Assembly (NCBI RefSeq): GCF_026340975.1
Contig: NZ_JAPEOS010000001.1
Location: forward strand, 4,249,001 to 4,313,000
From: Streptomyces sp. NBC_01214
Lineage (GTDB): Bacteria > Actinomycetota > Actinomycetes > Streptomycetales > Streptomycetaceae
DNA length: 64,000 nt
Direction: 5' to 3'
Shown one piece after another: positions 51,063 through 60,180 of this stretch. The translations under genes and the position numbers were made by a program. Every line of letters begins with the position of its first letter. Positions within the stretch are counted from its first letter, which is position 1. The notes beneath the pieces were generated by a model, which saw nothing but the letters and a program-made list of their open reading frames with translations, was not told the DNA's origin and searched no databases.

Positions 51063-52202
51063 TCAGGTGCGGTACGCGTAGTAGTTCGCGTTCGGGTAGG
51101 ATGCGATGATGCTCGCGAGCGACTTACGGTACGTGTTGGTGGAGTGGTACGTGAGGTACGGCATCCCGGCGCTGCTGCGGTAGGTCACCATCATCGAATG
51201 GTCTTTGGACCCGTCCCGGTTGAAGTCCACCTGCAGGATGTCTCCCACGTCCGACTGGTAGACGTTGGCCAGGTTGGCGGCCCGCTTGTTGGACAGCGTG
51301 AACCACGCCCACTCGTTCACACCGACCCAGGAGTCGCTCTGGCGGGAGCCGTCGTACCACCAGTTCCTGTAGTCCGACGTGGAACCCGGAACGGCCTTCC
51401 AACCGCCCGCCTTCAACGCCTGGCTGATGAAGTTGGTGCAGTCACCCCCGGCCCCGTTGTACTTGCGGTACGCCGGGTTGTAGTTGCTCCAGTGCTTCTC
51501 CGCGTACTTCGCCATCGCGGCGTAGTCGTAGGCTCCGCCCGTCTTCGCCTTGGGCTTCGGCGTCGCGGGGTACTTCGTGGACGCGGGCGTGCCGTCCGGG
51601 TATTGCTTCCCGTCGTCCTTGACGGCGTTCACCTTGGCCGCCACGGGCTCGTTGACCGCGACGGGGCCGTTCTCCTGGGACGTGATCGAGGTCAGCTCCC
51701 AGTCGCCTCCCCGCTTGCTGGTGAGCGTCAACTGGTAGCGCGTCCCGATGTCGGTCGTCGCCGGCTCGTCCCCGCGGAGCTTCTTGTACGTGAGCGTGGT
51801 CTGCTCGGTGACCTGGACGACGGCCTTGCCGCCGGTCACCGTGGCCCGGTCCACGACGACTCGGGTGGCGGCGTCCGTGTAGGCCTCGCCGAGCTCCGCC
51901 AGTCGCGTCTTGCGGGACCGCAGCGACTGGAGCGCGGCGTCCTCGTCCTTCTTCAACTGGGCCGACAGCCGGGTCTTCGGGCCGGCCTTGCCGGAGCCGT
52001 GACGCCCCGGCTGATCCTCGACCAGGGCCTGCGTGCGCTGGGAGAGCACGTCGTTGGCCACGCGGGCGAAGGTGTCGGCGGTGGCACGGTCGGCGTCGCG
52101 GGGCCCGGAAGCCGCGGTCGCGGAGTACGCGAGCATGCTTCCGGACGCCAGGGCCACGGTCAGGGCCGCGATGGCGGCGGGCCTGAACCTCTTAGGTATC
52201 AC
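51063..52202 (-). CDS. secreted Amidase_6 domain protein
   Basis: 379 aa. The signal peptide is RFRPAAIAALTVALASGSML. A helical/NTF2-like middle (ADTFARVANDVLSQRTQALV, then TRYQLTLTSKRGGDWELTSI) precedes the C-terminal Amidase_6 domain: YAEKHWSNYNPAYRKYNGAG, DCTNFISQALKAGGWK with probable catalytic Cys, and DHSMMVTY with His. It is a predicted cell-wall amidase or transpeptidase-like enzyme. The GTG at 52202 has AAGGGG at 7 nt. It is divergent from the PBP gene. Confidence 0.83.
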   Translation of the reverse strand: MIPKRFRPAAIAALTVALASGSMLAYSATAASGPRDADRATADTFARVANDVLSQRTQALVEDQPGRHGSGKAGPKTRLSAQLKKDEDAALQSLRSRKTRLAELGEAYTDAATRVVVDRATVTGGKAVVQVTEQTTLTYKKLRGDEPATTDIGTRYQLTLTSKRGGDWELTSITSQENGPVAVNEPVAAKVNAVKDDGKQYPDGTPASTKYPATPKPKAKTGGAYDYAAMAKYAEKHWSNYNPAYRKYNGAGGDCTNFISQALKAGGWKAVPGSTSDYRNWWYDGSRQSDSWVGVNEWAWFTLSNKRAANLANVYQSDVGDILQVDFNRDGSKDHSMMVTYRSSAGMPYLTYHSTNTYRKSLASIIASYPNANYYAYRT

Positions 52203-52457
52203 TCTGTTTCCCCTTGTCACCCGGTCCACACGAACCGGGGGACGGAATCTTCGCACAACTACCCGACTATTTCGTCACGTTCCGCTTCGTCGCCGACTGC
52301 CCCGGCGGAAGTGGTCGCACGCGCCGCCGACTTGCCTCCGCTTGATCACCAGGGGTCGTCTCCGGAGTGCACGGAGTGATCCCGCCAACCACTGGTCCGG
52401 CCCCACAGCAAGTGCCTTTAGGGTGTGCGGGAAAGCACGGCAGAGGGGGCATTCGGA

Positions 52458-54599
52458 GTGGGTGGGAACGATTTGGCTGGTAGGGGGCGATCTCGGGACG
52501 GGCGGGCGGCTCCGGAGGGCGGCGGCGGAGCCGCCCCGGGCCGCCGGGGGAAGTCGAGGTCGCGCGCCAAACCACGGGCGCGTTCCGGCCGATTCGATGC
52601 CTTCGCGCGGGCCCTCGTTCCGGCCGTTGCCCTGGCGCGCACGCAACTGCGGCGTCTGCGCCCCGACTTCCCGCGGCCGGGCCGCACCGGCTGGCGCCGG
52701 TGGTCGCCTTCGTGGCGCCAGTGGCTGGGCGCCTGCGTGTACGCGTTCCTGGGCATGGTGAGCTTCGTCACCATTGCGTACGCGACCACGGACATACCCG
52801 ACGATCTCAACTCGTTCGCCACGCAACAAGACAACGTCTACTACTGGGCAGACGGCTCCACGATGGCCCGGACGGGCTGGGTCAGTCGCCAGGAGATGCC
52901 GCTGGACAAGGTGCCCGCCAAGGTCCAGGGGGCCGTGCTCGCGGCCGAGAACGCGAGCTTCTACTCGGACCCCGGGGTCTCGCCGTTCGGAGTCCTGCGC
53001 GCCGTGGGCGCCGCGCTGACGGGGGGCGAGACCCAGGGCGGGTCCACCATCACGCAGCAGTACGTGAAGAACGCCTATCTGAACCAGGACCGCACCGTCT
53101 CCCGGAAGTTCACCGAGCTCATGCTCGCCCTGAAGATGGACAGTCAGAAGAGCAAGGACCAGATCCTTCAGGACTACCTCAACACCAGCTGGTTCGGGCG
53201 CGGGACCTACGGCATCCAGCGCGCGTCCCAGGCCTACTACGGCAAGGACGTCTCGCAGCTCAATCCCAGCGAGGGCGCCTTCCTGGCCTCCCTCCTCAAG
53301 GGCGCGGCCCTCTACGACCCCGCTCTCGGCAAGGCGAACCACGAGCGGGCCGTCGAACGCTGGAACTGGATCCTGGACCGCATGGTCGAGACCGGCCGGC
53401 TCTCGCGCGCCGAGCGCGCCACCTACACGACGTTTCCCGAGCCCTCGGCTTCGTCGCTCGTCGGCATACCCGGCGCGCAGACCGGCTACCTGGTCGAGAT
53501 GGCCAAGGCGTACGCGATCAAGACCAGCCACATCGAGGAGTCCGACTTCGACCTCGGCGGCTACCAGATCTACACGACCTTCGACCGGACCCGGATGACC
53601 GCGCTGACCGCCGCCGTCCAGGAAGCCCAGAAGGGCTTCGACGCCGAGCGGCGTCCCGACACCGACAAGCACGCCAAGATCGGCGCGGCGAGCGTCGCTC
53701 CCGACGGGCGGCTGCTCGCCGTGTACGGGGGCCCCGACTACCTGAAGCAGGGCTTCAACGAGTCGAACGCGACGACGATCCCCGTCGGCACGGCGTTCAC
53801 GCCGATCGTCTACGCCGCCGCGCTCGACGAAGGGGTGCTGCGCGCCCGGGGCAAGGCCCGTACGCCGGTTTCCCCCTCCAGCACCTACGACGGCAATGAC
53901 CAGGTGACCGTGCAGACGCCCGAGGGACCGTACTGGGACCGCAGCGGCAAGGTGGTGAAGGGGCGCAACGACGGCGGCCGGAACTGGGGCCAGGTGACCC
54001 TGCGCCAGGCCGTCGCCCAATCCGTGAACACGCCCATGCTCCAGCTCGGCCTCGATGTCGGCCTCGACCGGGTGGAGGACTTCGCCCAGCGCTCGGGGCT
54101 GCTCGAATCGAGCCTCGGCCCACGGATCCCCGCGTTCACCCTCGGGGAGAATTCGACGCCCAGCGCGATCCGCATGGCCGGCGCCTACCAGACCTTCGCC
54201 GCCGACGGCATGCACACCGACCCGTACTCGGTGGCCTCGGTCACCCGCAACGGCGCCGCCGTGCCGCTCGACGCGCCGAAGCCGACCCGGGCCGTGACGG
54301 CCAAGACCGCTCGCGCGGTGACGGACGCCCTGCGGGACGCCGTCACCGAGGGGTCGGCGAAGACGGTGGGCAAGGCCCACCCCGGTACGGCGGGCAAGAC
54401 CGGTACGACGGCCGCGAACACGGCGGGCTGGTTCGTGGCCAGCACCGAGGCCGAGTCCACGGCGGTCGTGGTCTACCGGATGTCGCTCACCGACCTGGTT
54501 CCGCTGCCGCTCACGGGGCTGGGTGGCGACGGCCCGGGCACGCTCGGCAGCGAGCGGGCGGTGCGCCTGTGGGGCGACTACATCAAGGCGGTGAAGTAG
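52458..54599 (+). CDS. class A penicillin-binding protein with degenerate SxxK
   Basis: 713 aa, basic N-terminus, one transmembrane helix (WLGACVYAFLGMVSFVTIAY). The GT51 domain has AAENASFYSDPGVSPFG with catalytic Glu, GGSTITQQYVKNAY and a complete set of motifs, so glycan polymerisation should work. In the transpeptidase domain SVN (AQSVNTPML) and KTG (AGKTGTT) are present, but the SxxK motif reads GTAFTP: Thr445 at the nucleophile and Thr448 at the Lys position. DD-transpeptidase activity should therefore be lost. GTG 52458 is used with GAGGGGG upstream; GTG 52425 is an alternative. It may act as a pure glycosyltransferase or scaffold. Confidence 0.85.
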   Translation: MGGNDLAGRGRSRDGRAAPEGGGGAAPGRRGKSRSRAKPRARSGRFDAFARALVPAVALARTQLRRLRPDFPRPGRTGWRRWSPSWRQWLGACVYAFLGMVSFVTIAYATTDIPDDLNSFATQQDNVYYWADGSTMARTGWVSRQEMPLDKVPAKVQGAVLAAENASFYSDPGVSPFGVLRAVGAALTGGETQGGSTITQQYVKNAYLNQDRTVSRKFTELMLALKMDSQKSKDQILQDYLNTSWFGRGTYGIQRASQAYYGKDVSQLNPSEGAFLASLLKGAALYDPALGKANHERAVERWNWILDRMVETGRLSRAERATYTTFPEPSASSLVGIPGAQTGYLVEMAKAYAIKTSHIEESDFDLGGYQIYTTFDRTRMTALTAAVQEAQKGFDAERRPDTDKHAKIGAASVAPDGRLLAVYGGPDYLKQGFNESNATTIPVGTAFTPIVYAAALDEGVLRARGKARTPVSPSSTYDGNDQVTVQTPEGPYWDRSGKVVKGRNDGGRNWGQVTLRQAVAQSVNTPMLQLGLDVGLDRVEDFAQRSGLLESSLGPRIPAFTLGENSTPSAIRMAGAYQTFAADGMHTDPYSVASVTRNGAAVPLDAPKPTRAVTAKTARAVTDALRDAVTEGSAKTVGKAHPGTAGKTGTTAANTAGWFVASTEAESTAVVVYRMSLTDLVPLPLTGLGGDGPGTLGSERAVRLWGDYIKAVK

Positions 54600-54624
54600 G
54601 GCGGGCGGCTGACGCCGCCCGCCC
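54599..54624. terminator. bidirectional terminator, 11-bp perfect stem
   Basis: GGGCGGGCGGC (54599-54609) and GCCGCCCGCCC (54614-54624) flank a TGAC loop between the convergent PBP and deacetylase genes, whose stop codons are 28 bp apart. It is shared by both genes. Confidence 0.85.
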
Positions 54625-54626
54625 GT

Positions 54627-55949
54627 CTACTTGATCAGTTGGGTCCAGTCCGGTGCCTGCGCGGGGTCGAGCGTGCGCAGTTGGGCCAGGACCTTCGGGT
54701 CCTGGGCGTCGAGCCAGTCCGCCAGTTCTCGGAACGACACGCAGCGCACGTCCTCGCGCGGGCAGACGTCCTTCATGACGTCCTCGACGGCCTTCATGTA
54801 GATGCCGCCGTTCCAGTCCTCGAAGTGGTTGCCGATGAACATGGGCGCGCGGCTGCCGTTGTAGACCCGGTTGAAGCCGTTCATGTACGAACCCCGGGTC
54901 TGCGCCTGCCAAGCGGCGAACTTCGACGGGTCGCCCTGGGTGCTGTCGCCCGACTGGTTGAAGAGGAAGTTGAAGTCCATGGAGAGGACCTGCACTTCCT
55001 TGCCCTGGAGGGGCATGAGCTGGAGGGGAAAGTTCCAAATGTCGTCCTGCTTGGACGGCCACAGTTGGAAGTCTCCGGAGGAACTCGCGTCATAGCGCCA
55101 GCCGTACGGCTTGATCGCGGTCAGGAGGTTCTTCTGGCCCTCGAGGCAGGGCGCGCGGCCGCCGACCACTTCCCGGTCCGGGTCGAAGGGCAGGGGCGCC
55201 TCCTTGGTGAAACCGGTGTTCGTCTTCCAGTTCTTGATGAACGAGTACGTCTGGTCGATCTCGCTCTTCCATTCGGTGGGGCTCCACTCCCCGCCCCCCT
55301 TGGGGCCGCAGAAGTGCCCGTTGAAGTGCGAGCCGATCTCGTTGCCGTCCGTCCAGGCGCCGCGCAGCTGCCCCAGCGTGCTCTTCACGTGCGGGACGGT
55401 CGGGTACGAGATCGCGGCCGCGCCCTGGTTGTGCTGCGGCGGGCGGTAGAGCGACTTCTTGTCCTCCGGCAGCAGGTAGATGCCCGTGAGGAAGAAGGTC
55501 ATGTGGGCCTTGTTCTGCTTGGCCACCTGGCGGAAGTGCGAGAAGAGGTGGTCGTCGCCTTCCAGCGCGCCGTCCCAGGAGAACACCACGAACTGCGGTG
55601 GCTTCTCGCCGGGCTTCAGCCGCTCGGGCTTGAGCTGTCCCGGCTGGGGCCCGGTGTAGGAGGTGGAGCCGTCTCCCAGCACCTTGGTCTTGCCGTCCCA
55701 GGTCTCCTCCGCGCCCTTCGCGGCGGCGGCCTCCTCGGCCGCACCGCCCGGGGCCGTCAACTTCGCGTCGCGCGGGGCGGTATCCGAGGAGTCGCCCAGC
55801 ACGAAGGCGCCCGCGGTTGCAGCGGCCCCGCCCAGAGCGACCACGGCAACGCCCATGCCCAGGCGTTTGCGGTACTGCGCCTTCCTGCGGACCTTGCGCA
55901 TGTTCCGGGACTCCGTGCGGGTGCTCGGAGCGGCGTCGGTGTCGACCAA
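54627..55949 (-). CDS. secreted NodB-like polysaccharide deacetylase-fold protein
   Basis: 440 aa. The N-terminal basic stretch and helix (MGVAVVALGGAAATAGAFVL) form a signal or anchor. The catalytic fold begins at QFVVFSWDGALEGDDHLFSH, where a metal Asp is expected (DGAL instead of DDGP), then MTFFLTGIYLL and EIGSHFNGHFCGP (metal HxxxH). The C-terminal region with MFIGNHFEDWNGGIYMKAVE completes the barrel. It is longer than classical CE4 enzymes, and the altered first motif makes activity uncertain. Start TTG 55949 with GAGGAGG upstream; ATG 55901 is an alternative. Confidence 0.78.
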   Translation of the reverse strand: MVDTDAAPSTRTESRNMRKVRRKAQYRKRLGMGVAVVALGGAAATAGAFVLGDSSDTAPRDAKLTAPGGAAEEAAAAKGAEETWDGKTKVLGDGSTSYTGPQPGQLKPERLKPGEKPPQFVVFSWDGALEGDDHLFSHFRQVAKQNKAHMTFFLTGIYLLPEDKKSLYRPPQHNQGAAAISYPTVPHVKSTLGQLRGAWTDGNEIGSHFNGHFCGPKGGGEWSPTEWKSEIDQTYSFIKNWKTNTGFTKEAPLPFDPDREVVGGRAPCLEGQKNLLTAIKPYGWRYDASSSGDFQLWPSKQDDIWNFPLQLMPLQGKEVQVLSMDFNFLFNQSGDSTQGDPSKFAAWQAQTRGSYMNGFNRVYNGSRAPMFIGNHFEDWNGGIYMKAVEDVMKDVCPREDVRCVSFRELADWLDAQDPKVLAQLRTLDPAQAPDWTQLIK

Positions 55950-56276
55950 ATCAGTCGTCCCTCCTCATCACCGCAGACGTGTCGCGTGCGGATGGTTCAT
56001 AGGAATATAGAACTTATCTGCACTCCTCCCGCACTCCGGATCCCCATATGCGTCGATTCACAGCCACCCCACAGCCCTGCGCCGGCCGTTCGGGGACGGG
56101 GTGTCCAGCGAAGGTCAGTCCTTCGGAAGACGGGGTGGCGGGGACCGTGTCGCTTCCGATGCCGGATCGAGGGTTCACCAGGTGATGAGCGGCCGTGTGT
56201 CGTCCACGACGACAGCCGGTCGCAAGCACGTGTCGGCACCGGACCACGGGCCAGGGACTCCGGGCCGGACGACGAG
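55950..56276. other. intergenic region, no supportable gene
   Basis: About 330 bp upstream of the deacetylase-like gene and downstream of the SecD-head lipoprotein. It contains the deacetylase promoter. Short frames are present but unconvincing. Confidence 0.4.
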
Positions 56277-56300
56277 GGGGCTGCCCAGCCGGGCAGCCCC
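56277..56300. terminator. terminator hairpin, 10-bp perfect stem
   Basis: GGGGCTGCCC (56277-56286) pairs with GGGCAGCCCC (56291-56300) over AGCC. It lies 9 bp after the stop of the SecD-head lipoprotein gene on the minus strand. Confidence 0.8.
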
Positions 56301-56309
56301 GGTGGGAGG

Positions 56310-57383
56310 TCAGCTGTGCGGGACCTCGACCTCACTGACTCGGAAGGTCGCAGGCAGCTTCGCGTTGGCGAGCTGAGCCGCCAGGGTGCGGGCCTGCTGC
56401 TCGGAGAAGGAGCCGGAGACGACAACGGCGCCGCCGGTGATCGCCTGCGAGACAGAGGGGTGGGAGACCACGGCGCCGTCGATGACGACGGCGAGTTGGT
56501 TGGCCGGGTGCTGCTGGGCGGCAAGACGGCCGGTGAGCTCGGCGAACGTCTTCGCACCGCGATCGTTGAAGGTCAGCGTGACCTGCCAGCCGGCGTTCCG
56601 CTGGTCGTCGAAGGCAGCCTCGGCCTTGGTGATGTCGCTCCCGTTGACGGCGGCCGGACCCAGCGCGAACTTGTACCAGAGCTGCTCCTCTTCCTCCCGG
56701 CCGCAGGCGACCGCGGGGCGGCTGGGCGAGCTCTGGTGGTCGTGGCGCTGGGCGGCGCTCGAGCAGTCGAGGGCGGCGAACTGCTGTTGTAGTTCGGACA
56801 GGGCCGTGTCGGCGGGGAGGGCCCCGCTGACGTCGCCCGGGGCTGGCACCGGGGCCGGCGAGGCACGGGGCGAGGAAACCGCGGGGCTGGACGCCGCGGC
56901 CGTTGCGGACGGGGTGGCGCCAGCGGTGGTGCCGTTTCCGGCCTGCGCGCTCGGGCGGGCCGGGGGCGGCATCGTGACGCCGGAGGGCGCGAAGTCCACG
57001 ACCGGGCGCAGGACCAGCTGCGCAGGATCCGCGAGCCGGGAGAGCGGATCGGCGCTGTCGCCGTCCGCGGATACCGTGATGCCGTTGGCGTCCGGTGTCA
57101 CCTGAACGCCGGTGAGGCCGAGGCCGGCGGCACGTTGGCGCAGGACCTCCGATGCGCCGGAGAGTTCGGTTGCCCCGAGGGTGCGGTCGGGCACGAACCG
57201 CACCGTCGCCCTGGGGCCCGTGCCCGTGGTGCGCCGGTCCTTGGAGTTCTGCGCCGGTGAATCGGGGGTCGCGCTCGTGCAGGCGGCCAGCAGCGTGCCC
57301 GCGAGGGCGATGCACGCCGCTGTGCTGGCCAGGCGGGCGCGGCGGCACCCCGTAGTGCGAGTCGCCGTAGGTGATGCGTTCAT
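56310..57383 (-). CDS. lipoprotein with SecDF P1-head-like domain
   Basis: 357 aa. Lipobox GTLLAACTS. RATVRFVPDRTLGATELSGA, then VLRQRAAGLGLTGVQVTPDA, resembles the P1 head of SecD. A low-complexity Ala/Pro/Ser stretch interrupts at about 155-195. The second half ends with WQVTLTFNDRGAKTFAELTG, QLAVVIDGAVVSHPSVSQAI and SGSFSEQQARTLAAQLANAK, the conserved SecD P1 segment. There are no membrane helices, so it is not the Sec translocase itself. It probably acts as an extracellular chaperone-like or SecD-derived protein. Start ATG 57383. Confidence 0.82.
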   Translation of the reverse strand: MNASPTATRTTGCRRARLASTAACIALAGTLLAACTSATPDSPAQNSKDRRTTGTGPRATVRFVPDRTLGATELSGASEVLRQRAAGLGLTGVQVTPDANGITVSADGDSADPLSRLADPAQLVLRPVVDFAPSGVTMPPPARPSAQAGNGTTAGATPSATAAASSPAVSSPRASPAPVPAPGDVSGALPADTALSELQQQFAALDCSSAAQRHDHQSSPSRPAVACGREEEEQLWYKFALGPAAVNGSDITKAEAAFDDQRNAGWQVTLTFNDRGAKTFAELTGRLAAQQHPANQLAVVIDGAVVSHPSVSQAITGGAVVVSGSFSEQQARTLAAQLANAKLPATFRVSEVEVPHS

Positions 57384-57672
57384 GGCGGAAAGTATTCGGT
57401 GGGCGGTGTGGCCCTGCTGCCGACTTGACTCAACCGAGACGGACCCGGTTCGCCTACGGGGCCGGGTAGTCGGAGGGGCGGCAACGAGCGCCTCGGATGG
57501 CGCAGTTGGCCCGTCGTCGGACGGACCCGCCCCGGTGCCGGCCGAAAGCAGCTGGCCTGGGGCTCCAAATCGCGCCGCGCATCCCTCAGGTGAACCGCCA
57601 CGACGGCCCCCGGCCCGGGCGACTTCGCGGCGTGGCCCGCGCGGACCCGGTTCAGGTGGCAGGGTGGACGGT

Positions 57673-58416
57673 ATGTGCGGCCGATACGCTTCCACCCGCA
57701 GTCCCGAGGACCTGTCCGGCCTCTTCCGGGCCACGCCCCCGGACCCGGGGCACGTGCTGGAGCCGAGCTGGAACGTCGCCCCCACCGATGCCGTGTGGGC
57801 GGTGCTGGAGCGCGCCGACCGGGAGAGCGGGGTACTGGAGCGGCACCTGCGCCCCTTGCGGTGGGGGCTGGTGCCCTCGTGGTCGAAGAGCTCGTCCAGT
57901 GGCGCGAAGATGATCAATGCACGGGTGGAGACGGTGCACGAGAAGCCGGCCTACCGGCGCGCCTTCGCCAAGCGCCGGTGCCTGCTGCCCGCCGACGGCT
58001 TCTACGAGTGGGAGCCCGTGCCCGCTTCCGGTTCCGTGAAGGCCTACAAGCAGCCGTACTTCATCCGTCCCGAGGACGGTGACGTGATGGCGATGGCCGG
58101 GCTGTACGAGTTCTGGCGCGACCCCGCGGTCGCCGCCGACGACGATCCGGCGGCGTGGTGGGCGACCTGCACGATCATCACCACCGAGGCCACCGACGCC
58201 GCCGGCCGGGTCCACCCCCGGATGCCGCTCGCGCTCGCCCCGGCGGACTACGAGGCCTGGCTCGACCCGTCCCACCAGGACCCGGACGCACTGCGCGCCC
58301 TGCTCGCCGCTCCCGCGGGCGGCCGGCTCGACGTCCGCGCCGTGTCGACCGCGGTCAACAACGTGCGCAACAACGGGCCCGAGCTCCTCGAGGCGCCCCC
58401 CGCCCCGGGGCGCTGA
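57673..58416 (+). CDS. SOS response-associated peptidase (SRAP/YedK/HMCES)
   Basis: 247 aa. MCGRYASTRSPEDLSGLF gives the catalytic Cys2 after Met removal. Other conserved parts are PSWNVAPTDAV (Asn), LRWGLVPSWSK, INARVETV, RCLLPADGFYEWEP (Glu) and HPRMPLALAP (His). SRAP proteins crosslink to and shield abasic sites in single-stranded DNA. The start is fixed by Cys2 at 57673. It is a single gene between convergent and unrelated neighbours. Confidence 0.92.
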   Translation: MCGRYASTRSPEDLSGLFRATPPDPGHVLEPSWNVAPTDAVWAVLERADRESGVLERHLRPLRWGLVPSWSKSSSSGAKMINARVETVHEKPAYRRAFAKRRCLLPADGFYEWEPVPASGSVKAYKQPYFIRPEDGDVMAMAGLYEFWRDPAVAADDDPAAWWATCTIITTEATDAAGRVHPRMPLALAPADYEAWLDPSHQDPDALRALLAAPAGGRLDVRAVSTAVNNVRNNGPELLEAPPAPGR

Positions 58417-58484
58417 GCAGCACCTCCTGGCACCGGCTTCGGCTCCCGCTCCGGCCGGCGGTATGCCGACCGCTGCGCGACGAG

Positions 58485-58546
58485 GTAAAGAAATATTGAC
58501 ATGGTGTCTTGATTCCTTGACACTACCGATGTCGGGTTTTCTTTAC
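58485..58546. promoter_or_regulatory. promoter/operator region with outer 9-bp inverted repeat
   Basis: GTAAAGAAA (58485-58493) and TTTCTTTAC (58538-58546) are exact inverted repeats around an AT-rich core. The core has TTGACA at 58496-58501 and again at 58517-58522, each within a GACA...TGTC dyad. It is a likely promoter for the downstream operon, with sites for its XRE regulator. Confidence 0.6.
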
Positions 58547-58559
58547 ATGGGGAGTGGTA

Positions 58560-58988
58560 GTGGCAGTCGAGGAGAAACGCGCGTGGATCATGATCGTGGT
58601 CACGGTCGCGTCGTACGGGGCCTATCTGGCCGTCGTTCTCGGGCGGTCCGGGAGCGGCCCCCTGACGCAGCAGCCCTACGCGGCCGCGCTGCTGTGGACG
58701 GTCGGCGCGGCCATCGTCGCCTCGATCGCGCTCCACATCACCGTGTCGCTGCTCTCGCCCGAGGACGGCAAGGTCAAGGACCAGCGCGACCGGGAGATCC
58801 ACCAGTTCGGTGAACACATCGGCCAGTCGTTCGTCGTGATCGGCGCCGTGACCGGGATGCTCCTGGCGATGGCCGAGGCGGACCAGTTCTGGATCGCCAA
58901 CGCGATCTACCTGGGATTCGTCCTGTCGGCGCTGCTCGCGTCCACCGCGAAGATCGTCTCCTACCGGCTCGGCTTCCACCCGTGGTGA
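58560..58988 (+). CDS. membrane protein of a small XRE operon
   Basis: 142 aa with four predicted helices (IMIVVTVASYGAYLAVVLGR, AAALLWTVGAAIVASIALHI, FVVIGAVTGMLLAMAEADQF, AIYLGFVLSALLASTAKIVS). It resembles DUF2178-like or other uncharacterised actinobacterial membrane proteins encoded before XRE regulators. Start GTG 58560 with GGGGAG 5 nt upstream. Its stop overlaps the XRE GTG (GTGA), so translation is coupled. Confidence 0.75.
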   Translation: MAVEEKRAWIMIVVTVASYGAYLAVVLGRSGSGPLTQQPYAAALLWTVGAAIVASIALHITVSLLSPEDGKVKDQRDREIHQFGEHIGQSFVVIGAVTGMLLAMAEADQFWIANAIYLGFVLSALLASTAKIVSYRLGFHPW

Positions 58989-59215
58989 GGCCCACCCGGG
59001 TCACCAACAGCATCCGGGCCCTGCGCTTCGCCAACGGCGAGATGACCCAAGCCGAACTGGCCCGCCGGATCGGCGTGACCCGCCAGACCGTCATCGCCAT
59101 CGAGCAGGGCCGCTACTCGCCTTCCCTGGAGAAGGCGTTCGAGATCGCGCGCGTGTTCGCAGTGCCGCTCGACACCGTGTTCCAGTACACATCCACCGAG
59201 GGAGACGAAGCATGA
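58985..59215 (+). CDS. XRE-family helix-turn-helix regulator
   Basis: 76 aa, a single HTH_3 domain: VTNSIRALRFANGEMTQAEL, ARRIGVTRQTVIAIEQGRYS and PSLEKAFEIARVFAVPLDTV, the small YgzD/YozG-like regulator type seen with membrane proteins. It overlaps both neighbours (GTGA upstream, ATGA at 59212), so it is central to a three-gene operon. It likely binds the dyad near 58485-58546. Confidence 0.87.
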   Translation: MRPTRVTNSIRALRFANGEMTQAELARRIGVTRQTVIAIEQGRYSPSLEKAFEIARVFAVPLDTVFQYTSTEGDEA

Positions 59216-60180
59216 AGGCCATGGTCCAGGACGTCTACGGATCGCCCGAGGTCCTGCGCATGGAAGAGCTGGACCGGCCGGTCGCCGGCCCGGGCGAAGT
59301 CCTCGTACGGGTGCACGCGGCCGGCGTCGACCAGGGCGTCTGGCACCTCATGGCGGGCCTGCCCTACGCGGTCCGCGCCGTGTCGGGCCTGCGCAGACCC
59401 AGGACGCGCGTCCGGGGCCTGGACGTCGCGGGGGTGGTCGAGGCCGTCGGCCCGGACGTCACCCGCTTCCGGGAGGGCGACGAGGTGTACGGCAACTGCA
59501 CGGGGTCGTTCGCCGAGTACGCCCGTGCCAAGGAGGGCACCCTCGCACCCAAGCCGGCCGGCCTCAGCTTCGAACAGGCCGCGACGGTGCCCGTCTCCGC
59601 GTGCACCGCCCTGGGCGCGGTACGGGACAGCGGACGGGTCAAGGCCGGCCAGAGCGTGCTCGTCCTCGGCGCCTCGGGCGGCGTGGGCAGCTTCGCCGTA
59701 CAGGTGGCCAAGGCCTACGGCGCCCACGTCACCGGAGTGTGCAGCACCGCCAAGGCTGACCTGGTCCGCTCCCTCGGCGCCGACGAGGTCCTCGACTACA
59801 CCCAGCAGGACCCCGTCGACGGCAGCCGCCGCTACGACGTCATCCTGGACATCGCGGGCAACCGGCCCATCGCCCGGCTGCGCCGCGCCCTCACCCCCCG
59901 CGGGACCCTCGTCATCGTCGGCGGGGAAGGCGGCGGCAAGTGGATCGGCGGCAACCAGCGGCAGCTGGGCGCGATGTTGCTATCGCCCTTCGTGGGCCAC
60001 CGGCTGCGTGCCCACGGCACCCTGGTGCGCCACCGCGCCCTCGAGGCCCTCACGGAGCTCATCGAGGCCGGCTCGGTGACGCCCGCAGTCGACCGGACCT
60101 ACCCGCTGGCCGAGGTGCCCGACGCCATTCGCAGCCTGCGGGACGGCCAGGTGCGCGGCAAGATCGCCATCCGGCTATGA
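59212..60180 (+). CDS. NAD(P)-dependent MDR oxidoreductase, zinc-lacking type
   Basis: 322 aa. GroES-like N-terminal domain: MKAMVQDVYGSPEVLRMEEL, then VRGLDVAGVVEAVGPDVTRF and GDEVYGNCTGSFAEYA. The Rossmann site is VLVLGASGGVGSFAVQVAKAYGA. There is no cluster of structural-zinc Cys, as in quinone oxidoreductase/enoyl reductase-type MDR enzymes. It uses NADPH for reduction of quinones or enones; the substrate is unknown. It overlaps the XRE gene by 4 bp, and its stop overlaps that of the convergent gene. Confidence 0.87.
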   Translation: MKAMVQDVYGSPEVLRMEELDRPVAGPGEVLVRVHAAGVDQGVWHLMAGLPYAVRAVSGLRRPRTRVRGLDVAGVVEAVGPDVTRFREGDEVYGNCTGSFAEYARAKEGTLAPKPAGLSFEQAATVPVSACTALGAVRDSGRVKAGQSVLVLGASGGVGSFAVQVAKAYGAHVTGVCSTAKADLVRSLGADEVLDYTQQDPVDGSRRYDVILDIAGNRPIARLRRALTPRGTLVIVGGEGGGKWIGGNQRQLGAMLLSPFVGHRLRAHGTLVRHRALEALTELIEAGSVTPAVDRTYPLAEVPDAIRSLRDGQVRGKIAIRL

